Translations under genes and position numbers: made by a program
Part shown: one piece after another, positions 1 to 8,756 of the stretch
Numbering within the stretch: position 1 is the stretch's first letter
How the letters are laid out: every line of letters begins with the position of its first letter
Source of the DNA: Combretum micranthum
Taxonomy: Eukaryota > Streptophyta > Magnoliopsida > Myrtales > Combretaceae
Direction: 5' to 3'
DNA: 64,000 bases
Assembly: GCA_024138025.1 (NCBI GenBank)
Contig: JAMXBD010000428.1
Location: 682,001 to 746,000 of the forward strand
Notes under the pieces: generated by a model
Database searches by the model: none
Told to the model about the DNA's origin: nothing
What the model saw: the letters and a program-made list of their open reading frames with translations, nothing else

Positions 1-59
1 AAAGGAAACGTTTTGTAACATGTCTCAAATATTTATTGGAAATATAATAGAGACAATAA

Positions 60-1310
60 GTTGGACAACAAATTTTGATCTAACATAATAGTTGTTGCTA
101 TATGGTGTTTGGGATTAAACTTTGATGAGGCACCAAAGAAGGAAATTACCTCCAAAGATAAAAAAAGCAGTAGTTTAAATATATAATAAATTCAAGATGA
201 AAGAAAATGTTTGATCCATCAATATTAATGAATAATATTTAGCAATATATATATATATGTATGTATGAATAATACGAGAGTAATATCATTGAACGACATA
301 ATGTTTAAGAAATTACAAACCTTTCAAGGACAGAAAATGCCAGTTCTTGGAAAATAATCTCAAAAAGAAAAAAAAAAAAAAATCAGAACAGAGAACATAA
401 AAAAATGAGTTATCAAATGTGAAGGAACATGTCATATGAACACAACAGCAACAAACGAAGTTAAAAGTAAAAAATATTGGACATCACTCATCATCAAAGC
501 TCGACGTCACAAGTCTTTGGTTGGAAGTTATTGGTCCCAGAGGAAAACTGCACTAACATTAGAGCACGAAACCCTAATGGTGCGACCATCCAACCTCCAA
601 TTCTCCGGCTTGAACCTGATCTTCGCCGTGAGCCCAACATCAATTGTCATATTCCCCCTTGGATCATCGGGTAAATCTTGTATCGTGCAGTATTTCAAAG
701 GCACGTTCCTCGAATAAAGTTTTTGGTTTATAGTTGTGACGTTCAGCGGTGCCTGGTCCGGCAAGACAACGTCGGTGGACATTGCTAGCCGTTGTTTTTT
801 ACACTCTATGAAAATTCTGACATCAGTGTAATTTATGCTGACCTTGTTGTTGCTGTTTTCTGCTGTCATGGTTATGTTGAAAACAGCATTGAGAAACTCG
901 TGGTGACAACAACCGGTGAAGTTGTATTCGTGTACGTACGCCATTTGGACCTTGTAGATCATACCATGTGGTCGAACGACACCGTAGATTAGGAGTGCAC
1001 CAACGAGGACCAGACCACCAAGAAGAGTAGGATAAAGGCTGCCCATGTGAGCAACCTCGAGCGGCGGTGTGGACGTAGCGGCTCCTGGGAGGTGGAAGGA
1101 TCGCACCACCGGGAGGATTGGTCTTCTGGGTTGCCGACATTATTTCTCGGAGGCAAAAAAGGAAAAGAAGTTTCTATTCGGGTTTTCCTTACTTCCTTGT
1201 ACTATGGGGCAGAGAAAGACAAAGGTTGGTATTTGTAGGATTAAGCAGTTCCAGTTGTCTACGGTTTCCAACAATCAGCGTATTGGACACTACTTATAAG
1301 GGTATGATTC
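60..1310. repeat. Tandem segmental duplication, unit A
   Basis: Colinear with unit B at 1985-3660. Matching blocks include the stretch from the gene 3' side (about 80-175 with about 2010-2085), catcaatattaatga (about 218 with 2397), the segment around 320-365 (with 2459-2510), the NHL coding region, and the 5' leader agacaaaggttggtat (about 1217 with 3568). Unit A lacks two insertions found in unit B. Confidence 0.8.
494..1140 (-). pseudogene. NDR1/HIN1-like (LEA_2) protein, frame-disrupted tandem copy
   Basis: Homologue of the intact gene at 2822-3487, carrying three frame disruptions relative to it. The start matching the paralogue (MSATQKT) is at 1140. Counting bases, the N-terminal stretch is one base shorter than the paralogue, and the membrane-segment region (about 1000-1016) is another base shorter. 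The main body (LEA_2 domain with NITMTAEN, RFKPENWRLDGRTIRVSC) is therefore read in a third frame, open from an internal ATG at 1109. A two-base loss near 536-545 brings a TAA stop at 528-530, so the conserved C-terminal PKTC-VEL motif lies out of frame and its stop falls at 494-496. From the ATG at 1109 a 193-residue product with a hydrophobic segment (TLLGGLVLVGALLIYGVV) is still possible, so I infer a pseudogene or a re-started variant. Family members are normally type II membrane proteins linked to stress and defence. Sequencing error is a less likely alternative, given three independent indels. Confidence 0.8.
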
Positions 1311-1984
1311 TTGCTTCCTGTTTGACAGTCCTACTTTTGGTGATGAAGAAAAAGTTTTTTATTAGTGAGTATTCCCAAGAAATATTTCTAATGCTCATCG
1401 AATGAAACCAAAAAAAAAAAAAAAAAGGTTGCAACACACAGCACTCATATTTTGTGATTTAATTATGTTCTTATGTGGGTTCATTTTAACCATATGAAGC
1501 TGTCACAGCTAAATTAGCACCTTTATACATTATACAAGATATTTGATAATTAATTTTAATTTTATGTGACATTTAATGGAAGGATTATTTGTTTCCATGC
1601 CATCTCTATGGAAGGATCTCAGCGCACATCCATACCAAGTTAAAAGAAAAGAAAAAAAAAAAATCGACATTTTGAGAGATATTTATATCACAAACAAAAG
1701 ACTGCATATAAAAGATATAGAAAATTAGTGAAATACAGGATTTTGTTATGCAGCTAATATATTAAGTAAATTCTAGCAGCTGTATACTCGCTTTGTATGC
1801 ATATGCCAAAAATGAATTATATATATTTATGATAAAACTTTTAATATAACATAATGATATCAGTGATAAATTATATATTTATATGCGTGATTGATTTATG
1901 AAAGGTCAAATATATATATATCTATATGTATAGATGAAAAAGATTAATATATATATATATATATATAATATGACCTAGTTCTAT
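1311..1984. other. AT-rich spacer between NHL tandem units
   Basis: No ORF or RNA gene seen. It contains poly-A runs, TA-rich stretches (about 1910-1970, including an AT microsatellite), and a block at about 1535-1580 (attatacaagatatttgata) repeated at about 5260-5310, on the far side of the hAT-like insertion upstream of the intact gene. This suggests the original duplication extended into the upstream flank. Confidence 0.6.
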
Positions 1985-2145
1985 TATTAACGATGAACAT
2001 GTACTTATAATATGGTAGTGTTGTTGCTACCGGGATTAAATTTTGATAAGGCACCAAGAAGATAATTAACTCCCAAGGTAAAAGGCAGAAATAATATATA
2101 TAATAACCGTAGTCTGATGATGTATTGCTTTAAATATAATAAATT

Positions 2146-2373
2146 GCCATATAAAGGCTTATTTGTTTCATCATATACAAATAATTTTTGCATTATGTTT
2201 TTTTTTTTTTGCTTTTAAACAGATGTTTGGCAAATAACAAATGCCAATAAAAGAAACTAATAGTTTTATTCATAAACTGATTAAATATATACGATAAATA
2301 TATAATATAGATATGAGACAAATAAATTATAAATACATATTAGATACAGATATGATACAGATAAAAATATGAC
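2146..2373. mobile_element. MITE-like insertion in unit B, related to 61133-61350
   Basis: Absent from unit A, where the flanking sequence (ataataaatt ... aatg) is continuous. The inserted 228 bp is flanked by AATT on both sides. Its interior (tttttgct, aacagat, tttattcataaa, tgat-aaata, gatacagata) matches a second copy at about 61133-61350. No coding capacity. The superfamily is not clear, as the terminal inverted repeats are weak. Confidence 0.55.
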
Positions 2374-2574
2374 AATTCAAAATAATGTTGGACCCATCAA
2401 TATTAATGAGCAATACAAGAGGAATAACATTGGTTGACATCAATAATTGTTTATTACAAACCATTCAAGGACATGAAATGCCATATTGTCCTTGGAAAAT
2501 AATCTAAAAATGAAAAAAAAAGTTTAATTACATTAAAACAGAGTACGTAAATCTTTAAAGTTTAATGTCATGAA

Positions 2575-2745
2575 TAATATTTGAACTTTGACAAAATATG
2601 CAATTAAGTATTTAAATTTTGAAATAAATCAATTTAGTACCTGAAAAATTTTAAATTAATTAATTTAGTATCTAAATTGAACAATTTTAAAATTTAAATA
2701 TTTAATTGTATAGTTTATTAAAATTTACGAAACATTTGTATCTAA
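2575..2745. mobile_element. Small MITE-like inverted-repeat insertion
   Basis: Extra segment in unit B. An inverted repeat of about 30 bases pairs 2591-2620 with 2689-2717 (both strands read caattaa-tatttaaatttt at the core), separated by a 68-base AT-rich loop. The matching region of unit A (about 390-430) passes directly from poly-A to the common flank. Exact ends and target duplication are not resolved. Confidence 0.5.
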
Positions 2746-2821
2746 CAAATGAGAAAGAACATGTCATGTGATTGAACGCAGCTGCAAACAAAGTTGAAAG
2801 TTAAATATTGGACAGTACTCA

Positions 2822-3487
2822 TCAAAGTTCGACATTACAAGTCTTCGGTTGGAACGTATTGACCCCATCAGCGAAATATGCATTAACATTAGGACACGAA
2901 ACCCTAATGGTGCGGCCATCTAACCTCCAATTCTCTGGCTTGAACCTGATCTTCGCCGTTAGGCTAACATCAATTGTCATATTCCCCTTTTGACGCTTGG
3001 GCAAATAGTCTATCTTGCACTCTTCCAAACTCACGTTCCTTGAATAAAGTTTTTCGTTTAGCACTTCCACGTCCGGCAATTCTTCCTGAGGCCGCAAAAA
3101 AAAGCCCTTGATGTTGTCTGTCTCATTCGCCAGTATCTGTTCGTTACACTTTATGTACATTTTGATGTCAGAGTAAAGTATGTGGACCTTCTTGTTGTCG
3201 TTTTCTGCTGTCATGGTTATGTTGTAGACAGCATTGAGAGACTCATGGTGGAAACGACCGGTGAGGTTGTATTCGTGTACGTAGGCATCACTGACCTTGA
3301 AAATCATACCGTTTGGTCGCACGACACCATAGATTGTGAGTGCACCAGTGATGACGAGGACCACCAAGAAGAGTAGAACAAAGGCTGCCCATGTGAGCAA
3401 CCTCGAGCCTTGCGGTTCTTGGGAGAAGGAAGCACTGGAGGTGGAAGGACCCTCACTACTGCCGGCTGTCTTTTGGGCTGCCGACAT
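2822..3487 (-). CDS. NDR1/HIN1-like (LEA_2) membrane protein, intact
   Basis: Uninterrupted single-exon ORF of 221 residues from the ATG at 3487. The frame stays open 28 codons further up to 3571, but I chose 3487 because the paralogue at 1140 starts at the same MSA-QKT. Seen: a Ser-rich cytosolic N-terminus (1-28), one hydrophobic segment (about 30-56, ending GVVRP), then a LEA_2-type beta domain (about 63-215). There are N-glycosylation sequons at N74, N89, N121, N151 and N169, and cysteines at 114, 157, 198 and 217. A short N-terminus, one TM segment and a LEA_2 domain of about 150 residues are typical of the NHL family, whose members sit in the plasma membrane with the domain outside and include proteins needed in or induced by pathogen resistance and abiotic stress. 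No ligand can be assigned from sequence. The two paralogues in the window are broken, so this is the only copy able to give a full-length product. Confidence 0.9.
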   Translation of the reverse strand: MSAAQKTAGSSEGPSTSSASFSQEPQGSRLLTWAAFVLLFLVVLVITGALTIYGVVRPNGMIFKVSDAYVHEYNLTGRFHHESLNAVYNITMTAENDNKKVHILYSDIKMYIKCNEQILANETDNIKGFFLRPQEELPDVEVLNEKLYSRNVSLEECKIDYLPKRQKGNMTIDVSLTAKIRFKPENWRLDGRTIRVSCPNVNAYFADGVNTFQPKTCNVEL

Positions 3488-3634
3488 TGCTTTTTTTAGA
3501 GATATGACGAAAGAAAGTTTCAACAGTGGCTTTGTTACTTCGGCCTTGTGTTTGGGAACAGAGAGAGACAAAGGTTGGTATATGTAGCATCAAGGAATGA
3601 TGGGTTTAATTGTCTATTGTTCCCGACATATAAC

Positions 3635-3720
3635 TTATTGGACACAAGGATCTTACCTTATTGAAGTTTTTAACCACAGGAATAAGATTCTTTAACTTTT
3701 CGGAGTCTTATATAAAAGGA
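3635..3720 (-). promoter_or_regulatory. Putative promoter elements of the intact NHL gene
   Basis: On the minus strand a CCAAT box (GTCCAAT, complement of tattggacac at 3636-3645) lies about 149 bases before the ATG at 3487. The same tattggacac is at 1281-1290, 141 bases before the ATG of the broken copy, and a variant (tattggataa) is at 59316-59325 before the third copy. A TATA-like TATATAAG (complement of cttatata, about 3709-3716) lies further out. The conservation across copies is seen; promoter function is inferred. Confidence 0.4.
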
Positions 3721-3985
3721 AACAAAAAAAGTTATTCCCTTTCTCTAAATATTTATCTCACCTAAAGACATTAAAATAAAGAATTCCTACCATTCAACAT
3801 GTTTTATAAAGGTATGCCGGATGCAGCTTGCTTGCTATTGGACAGTTCTACTCTTAGATTATGTAAACGATTTATTAATTTCTGAGGTATATATTATCTT
3901 TAGCAAATGAAAAAAAATACAAACACAAATCTAATCATATATTGTGAATATGCCCATGCAGCCATTTTAATTATGTAGCTGCACG

Positions 3986-4936
3986 TAGACATAGGAATGG
4001 GTCGGGTCAAACTGTTGATCCAGTCCGAATCATCACCAGCGGGTCATGATCCGTGGCCTGGTCCGACTGTATGTGTCATGACTTGCTAGCCAATCTGTTG
4101 GCTTGATGGGTCAAAGCTAGTTCAAGGCCTCAACCCGTCGACTCAGCGAGTAAGGCGAGTCAAAATAAAAAATATAAAAAAATTAAAAAATACAAGCAAA
4201 AAAATAAGAAATAACTATTTAAACTCATTTTAATGTGAATAGATAATATGTATTATGAAATTGTCTTTTTTTTTCCTCCATTTATTCAAGTATATTTTTA
4301 TAGCCTAAGTGTATACACTCTAGAATAACTTTAGTATTCAAGTGTGCATTCTTTAATAAATTTTGTTTGTTTTGCACAAGTTTGTAATTTAAAATTCTCT
4401 ATCTGCTTGTTCACTTCGCTGTAATTACAATTCCATTACAGCCTTATTTCTTACGAATAGCTATTACACTTTTTAGTTCACTGAATAACGATTCTATAAT
4501 GAATTCCTATTATATAAAATATCGAATAGCATTATTTTTCATTTAAACTTATGAATACCAATTTAATGCTGGAATAGTCTTTTTTTTTTTTTTAAATACT
4601 ACCATTTAAATAAAAAATTAATAAAGAAAAATCCTATTACAGCTCTATTCCATTCTTCCGTAATAAGAATTCTATTATAACCTTATTCATTCAACGACGT
4701 GAACGAGCTGTATATGTCTATTGCATGATGATGTAATCATGTGCTTTTCTTATCAATTTAATTAAAAAAATTTATGAAATTTAAAAAAAAAAAATCATTC
4801 ACGGATCAAAGGGCCATGAATTGGCCCTGAAGCGGCCTGCCCCGGCCCTTCATGTCCACGGACTGGTTCTGGTTCAACCTTGACCTGAACCGTAGCTTGA
4901 CTGTTCTGGGCCGATTTAACCCGGCGCCCACCTCTA
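3986..4936. mobile_element. Non-autonomous hAT-like element with 8-bp target duplication
   Basis: 951 bp flanked by exact direct repeats GCTGCACG at 3978-3985 and 4937-4944, the 8-bp size typical of hAT transposition. The left end reads TAGACATAGGAATGGGTC and the reverse complement of the right end TAGAGGTGGGCGCCGGGT. These are imperfect inverted termini of the TAG-GGTGGGC type common for plant hAT elements. GC-rich palindromic stretches lie near both ends (e.g. 4810-4860); the middle is AT-rich with no transposase ORF. It lies about 500 bp upstream of the intact NHL gene start. Confidence 0.8.
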
Positions 4937-4944
4937 GCTGCACG

Positions 4945-6604
4945 TATAAGAAATTTTGATTGGCATAAATTTATAGGATTAAACTAGACAAAATTCTTTG
5001 TTACTTGTTTGGTTGTTATTATGAGTTTCAGTATTGAACAACAATTATTAAAAGTATTAGATAAATTGAAAGAAAAATAATACCATATACGAAGAAGGAG
5101 GCTAATCATTTGACCAATTAAATTTATCAAACAATTCAAATATTTTATAAATGTTCTTGTATTGCATCTTAAACTTGATATAAGTAAACTATACTATCCA
5201 GTATTTATATGTAGCTTTCGATTCTTACAATTAAAATCTTTGAAAAAACTTTTAGTCATTATACAAGATATTTGATAATTAATTTAATTTCATGCGACCT
5301 TTAATGGCACTGTACGCTTTACTAGCTGTCGGAAAGAATCAAATTCCTCTCAAATCCAAAAGGAACCGGTGGATGCTTTCAACATGGACTTTAGTCATAA
5401 AATAGTAATTCTCGATTCCTAATCTAACTGTCTCGCATTTGTCACTAGCATAGGGCTCTATAATATCATGACCCTTTTCTAATCTTTAATTCATTTATGG
5501 TGTGTTTGGATTATCCCTTTTTTTATTTTTATTTTATTTGTATTTTATCTATATTAATTTATTTTATTTTATTTAATCTTTAATTCATTTTTATTTATTT
5601 TATCTGTATTTCATCTGTTTAATTTATTTATAAATAAAAATATTTATTTATTTATATTTATATTTATTTTTTGATAAATAATCTATCTAAAAATGATAAA
5701 AATTATAATCTCTACTATAGAAGACCTACCAAACAGATACTTAAATATGGGATGCAGTAGGATGAGCTATATATAATGCGTAATAAATTATAACCTCTAC
5801 TAATCAGAGCACATAATTCACACAGCACATGTGACTTAATTTGACTGATGCAATTAGAAAATCAAGAGCAAAGTTCCGGTTCAAATGAGATTAATTTGAT
5901 CACTACCGTAATACTAATACTAGTCAATTTATCACGGATTTTCTCGATTCATTTTATATTCTCCAAGTGAAGACCAGATCATAGAATTAATGTCCCAACG
6001 TTGTTGTTGCTTTTTAATTATTTATTCATCATTTTTTTTTGGGTGATCATCATCATAGACGTCAAATAATTATTCTTTACGGAAATATATGCTTTAAATT
6101 CTTCTTTAAAAACTTTCTTAAATCTAATATCTTAACATACGGGCAAGTATAATTGATGGTTAAAATTAAAATTAAGAAAAAATATAACTTGATAATGTTG
6201 TCATAAGATATTTTCCGAAATTATAAGCAATCATAAAATTGATTTATCAATTTAGGAAAATTTAGAGAATAATAACTTTAGAGATTCTAAATTTATCACT
6301 ATATGCATATGTAAGGACATGATAAAATTCATGTGCAAGAAAAAAGTTACATTAATATATTCTTTTAGTAATTTTTATGTTAAATATGTATATATGTAAT
6401 CATATACATTATAGGTTATTTCTTTCATGTACACATAAATGGTAGATATTTGGTATTGTTTTAAATAATTGTTGAATGTCATGTAATTAGAATAATTTAT
6501 GCATTGCATAACATTTATTATTTGTTTATTATAATCTAATCAAAGTGTCTATACAATTTACTATAATGTGAGAGATGCCAAAAATGAGTTATTTAGTGTA
6601 CAGC
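4945..6604. other. AT-rich intergenic stretch
   Basis: No gene seen. The copy of the repeat shared with 1535-1580 is at about 5260-5310. A T-rich block at about 5513-5740 starts gtgtttggat and ends with the near-inverse ccaaacagat, which may be another old MITE. The rest is low complexity. Confidence 0.5.
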
Positions 6605-6857
6605 GTTTGTCTCCCTATATGCATTGATACATATTATATTTTATATCCAGCCTAAATCAAAATATTACTTTCCCTTTGTAGTATTAAGCAGCTTATATAA
6701 CATACATACATATTATATAGCCATATCCTTCTTTGTTTTCGATGTATATAATCATATCCTTGCATATGTGATTTTACCTATTGTTATAAAATTTAACATT
6801 TATAAAAGCATCATAAGTATCAATATCTTTAGAATTGTATTTAGTGTTATTATAATA
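6605..6857. repeat. Host segment D, copy 1 (empty site for the solo LTR at 29314)
   Basis: Colinear with 29159-29313 joined to 33377-33468 (shared aaatcaaaatattactttc, gtatataatcatatc, aacatttataaaag). At 6754-6758 it has a single ATATC where the second copy has ATATC, a 4-kb LTR and ATATC again, so it shows the pre-insertion state. The 107-codon open frame here is hydrophobic, AT-driven and not shared with copy 2; I do not call it a gene. Confidence 0.75.
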
Positions 6858-7003
6858 GAAATTATTCTTTTAATTTTTTTGTATCATCTTAAATTACACA
6901 CGTTTAGTTTTTCTATAAAAAGTTGTAAAACCATCACTTGTATGTAATCTTATCATATAGGATACCTACATGTACCTTACTTGATTGGGTAGGTCTGGTG
7001 GTA
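6858..7003. other. Short AT-rich stretch before copia element 1
   Basis: Contains tacctacatgtaccttac, similar in style to the hAT-like debris at 28248-29102 on the far side of the copia element. No gene. Confidence 0.35.
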
Positions 7004-7196
7004 TGAAGAAAGCAAAGGAAATTTTCGAGTTGTTGAAAAGGCACAACAAACAATTGAAAAGCACCAAACAAACAACTGAAGAAGAAAGAAAAATGATTTC
7101 TTTGTATTCATCAATGCAACAAGTTTTGTTGCACACACACACACAAAAAGTTTGAAGCCTAACTAATTGTCTGTATTAGCCTATAAGATTTCAACA
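7004..7196 (-). repeat. 3' LTR of copia element 1
   Basis: 193 bp matching 28045-28247 over its whole length: caacaaacaattgaaaagca, the CA microsatellite, and the terminal TGTTG (minus strand). Confidence 0.85.
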
Positions 7197-7310
7197 CATG
7201 GAATAAGTAAAACTAAAGTCTACATAAAAGTAGCAGAGTAGTATATGTATATTGTCATATCCCTCAGTTGGAGCATTACGAATTGATAACTTACCACAAA
7301 GATAAGAAAT

Positions 7311-7640
7311 TTAACGTTCAGGCAAAGATTTGTTGAGGAGGTCAGTAGCTTGATCATGAGTTGATATGTGTTGTACATGAAGAAAATTGGATCCGATATG
7401 ATCACGAACAAAATGCGCATCGATGTCAATATGTATTGTTTGTCCATGTAAGCAAGGATTTGTAACAATCAAAATTATAGAACGATTATCACACGCAACA
7501 ATAATAAGCATAGTCAAGGGTATAAACACATCCGTTAGCAAATATGAAAGCCAAAGTAATTCTTTGGTGGCAAAGGCTAAGCTGCAATACTCTCCTTTAG
7601 TACTAGAAGGGAAATAATAGGTTGCTTTTTGGCTTTCCAC
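7311..7640 (-). pseudogene. Copia 1 RNase H region
   Basis: Open frame with the copia RNase H signatures TKGEYCSLAFATKELLWL (conserved Glu) and DNRSI (Asp), then the C-terminal HIDIDAHFVRDHI and a TDLLNKSLPER tail. The frame is cut off from the RT fragment at 7714 by stops in the intervening 70 bases. Remnant of the polyprotein C-terminus; in an active element it degrades the RNA strand of the RNA-DNA hybrid. Confidence 0.8.
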
Positions 7641-7713
7641 GACACCAAAGAATCATCAATTAAAATACGGTACCCTGAAATTGATTTTCGATCATCAACA
7701 TTGAATGCCTAAT

Positions 7714-8310
7714 CTAATTAGAAAATCCTCTCAAGATCAATGCATCATTGGAAGAGTAAAACAAGCTGCATGATATGGTTCCTTTAAGATACCTCAACAA
7801 GTGTAATAATGCCTGTGGATGAGGCACATGTGGATGAGACACATACTGACTAAGACATTGAACACTGTAACTTAGATCAGGCCAAGTAATAGTAACATAC
7901 AACAAATTTCTGATCAACTTTCGATACAATGAATGATTCTCTAACAGAGTTCCTGAAGTAGTATCTGGTTTAAAACCACTTGGTAAAGGAGTTTTGGCAA
8001 GCCAAGCTGCTATTAATCCAACACTAGTAAGGATGTCAACAACAAAATTTTGTTGATTAATCAAAAGACCCTCTTTACTACGACAAAGCTCAAGTCCAAG
8101 AAAGAACGGTTCCAGTCCTAAATCTTTGATAGTGAATTGAGCATCTAAAGTTTTCTTTAAATCAGTAATAGCTGCAACATTGGTACCAATGATGATCATA
8201 TCATCAACATACAAAAGAATAACAATAATCCCTTCTTCACTTTGTAAAACAAACAGCGAATGGTCAAGGATGGACTGCGAAAAACCATATTGAATAAGAA
8301 AATCAGACAA
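7714..8310 (-). pseudogene. Copia 1 reverse transcriptase, C-terminal part
   Basis: 198-residue frame with the polymerase motif YVDDM at residues 34-38 (the YVDD box), followed by QFTIKDLG and a C-terminal YLKGT segment typical of copia RT. The N-terminal part continues to about 8750 with stops and frameshifts ([11 protein letters not shown] can be read near 8440). Immediately beyond, at 8757, the gypsy LTR interrupts the reading frame. Confidence 0.85.
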
Positions 8311-8756
8311 CTCAAGATTCCATTAACAGGACGCATGTTTTAATTCATATAAAGACCTTCTTAAAAAACATACTTGACTGGGTTCCGCTTTACGATATCC
8401 CTAGGTAGAAGCATGAAAATTTCCTCATTTAAATGACCATGCAAGAAAGCATTATCCGTGTCAATTTGATGCAGAGGCCGTTGACAAGATGTTGCTACAG
8501 CAAGAATCAAACGAAAACTACTAATTTTAGCAATAGAGAAAAAGGTTTCATTATAGTCTTCCCCTTTTGTTTAAGTAAAACCTTTGGCCACCAACCTAGC
8601 CTTAAACTGTTCCACACTACCATTTGGCCTATATTTCACTTTATACAATCAAGCTCCTTTTGCATGGCATCTACCCATTCTTGTTTTTTAGCTGCCTGTA
8701 AGCAATGAGTAGGCTCTCTAATAGCTAAAACATTAGCTAACGGTGCAACATATTCG

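Larger units (their letters stand above)
1985..3660. repeat. Tandem segmental duplication, unit B
   Basis: Second unit of the NHL tandem duplication and the one with the intact gene. Relative to unit A it has two extra segments, 2146-2373 and about 2575-2745, each behaving like a small transposon insertion. Confidence 0.8.

Noticed and set aside
823..1140. 105-codon frame starting at the NHL start codon of the broken copy
   Set aside because: Only its first residues match the paralogue; the rest is the wrong frame after an indel.
2808..3376. Plus-strand frames opposite the NHL gene (also 436-717 and 58607-58882)
   Set aside because: Antisense shadows of the NHL coding sequences.
5513..5740. 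Possible MITE with ends gtgtttggat / ccaaacagat
   Set aside because: Only about ten bases of weak inverted match and no target duplication; kept as a remark in the intergenic entry.
6624..6947. 107-codon hydrophobic frame
   Set aside because: AT-driven Ile/Tyr/Phe composition; the homologous segment near 29200 and 33400 does not keep it.
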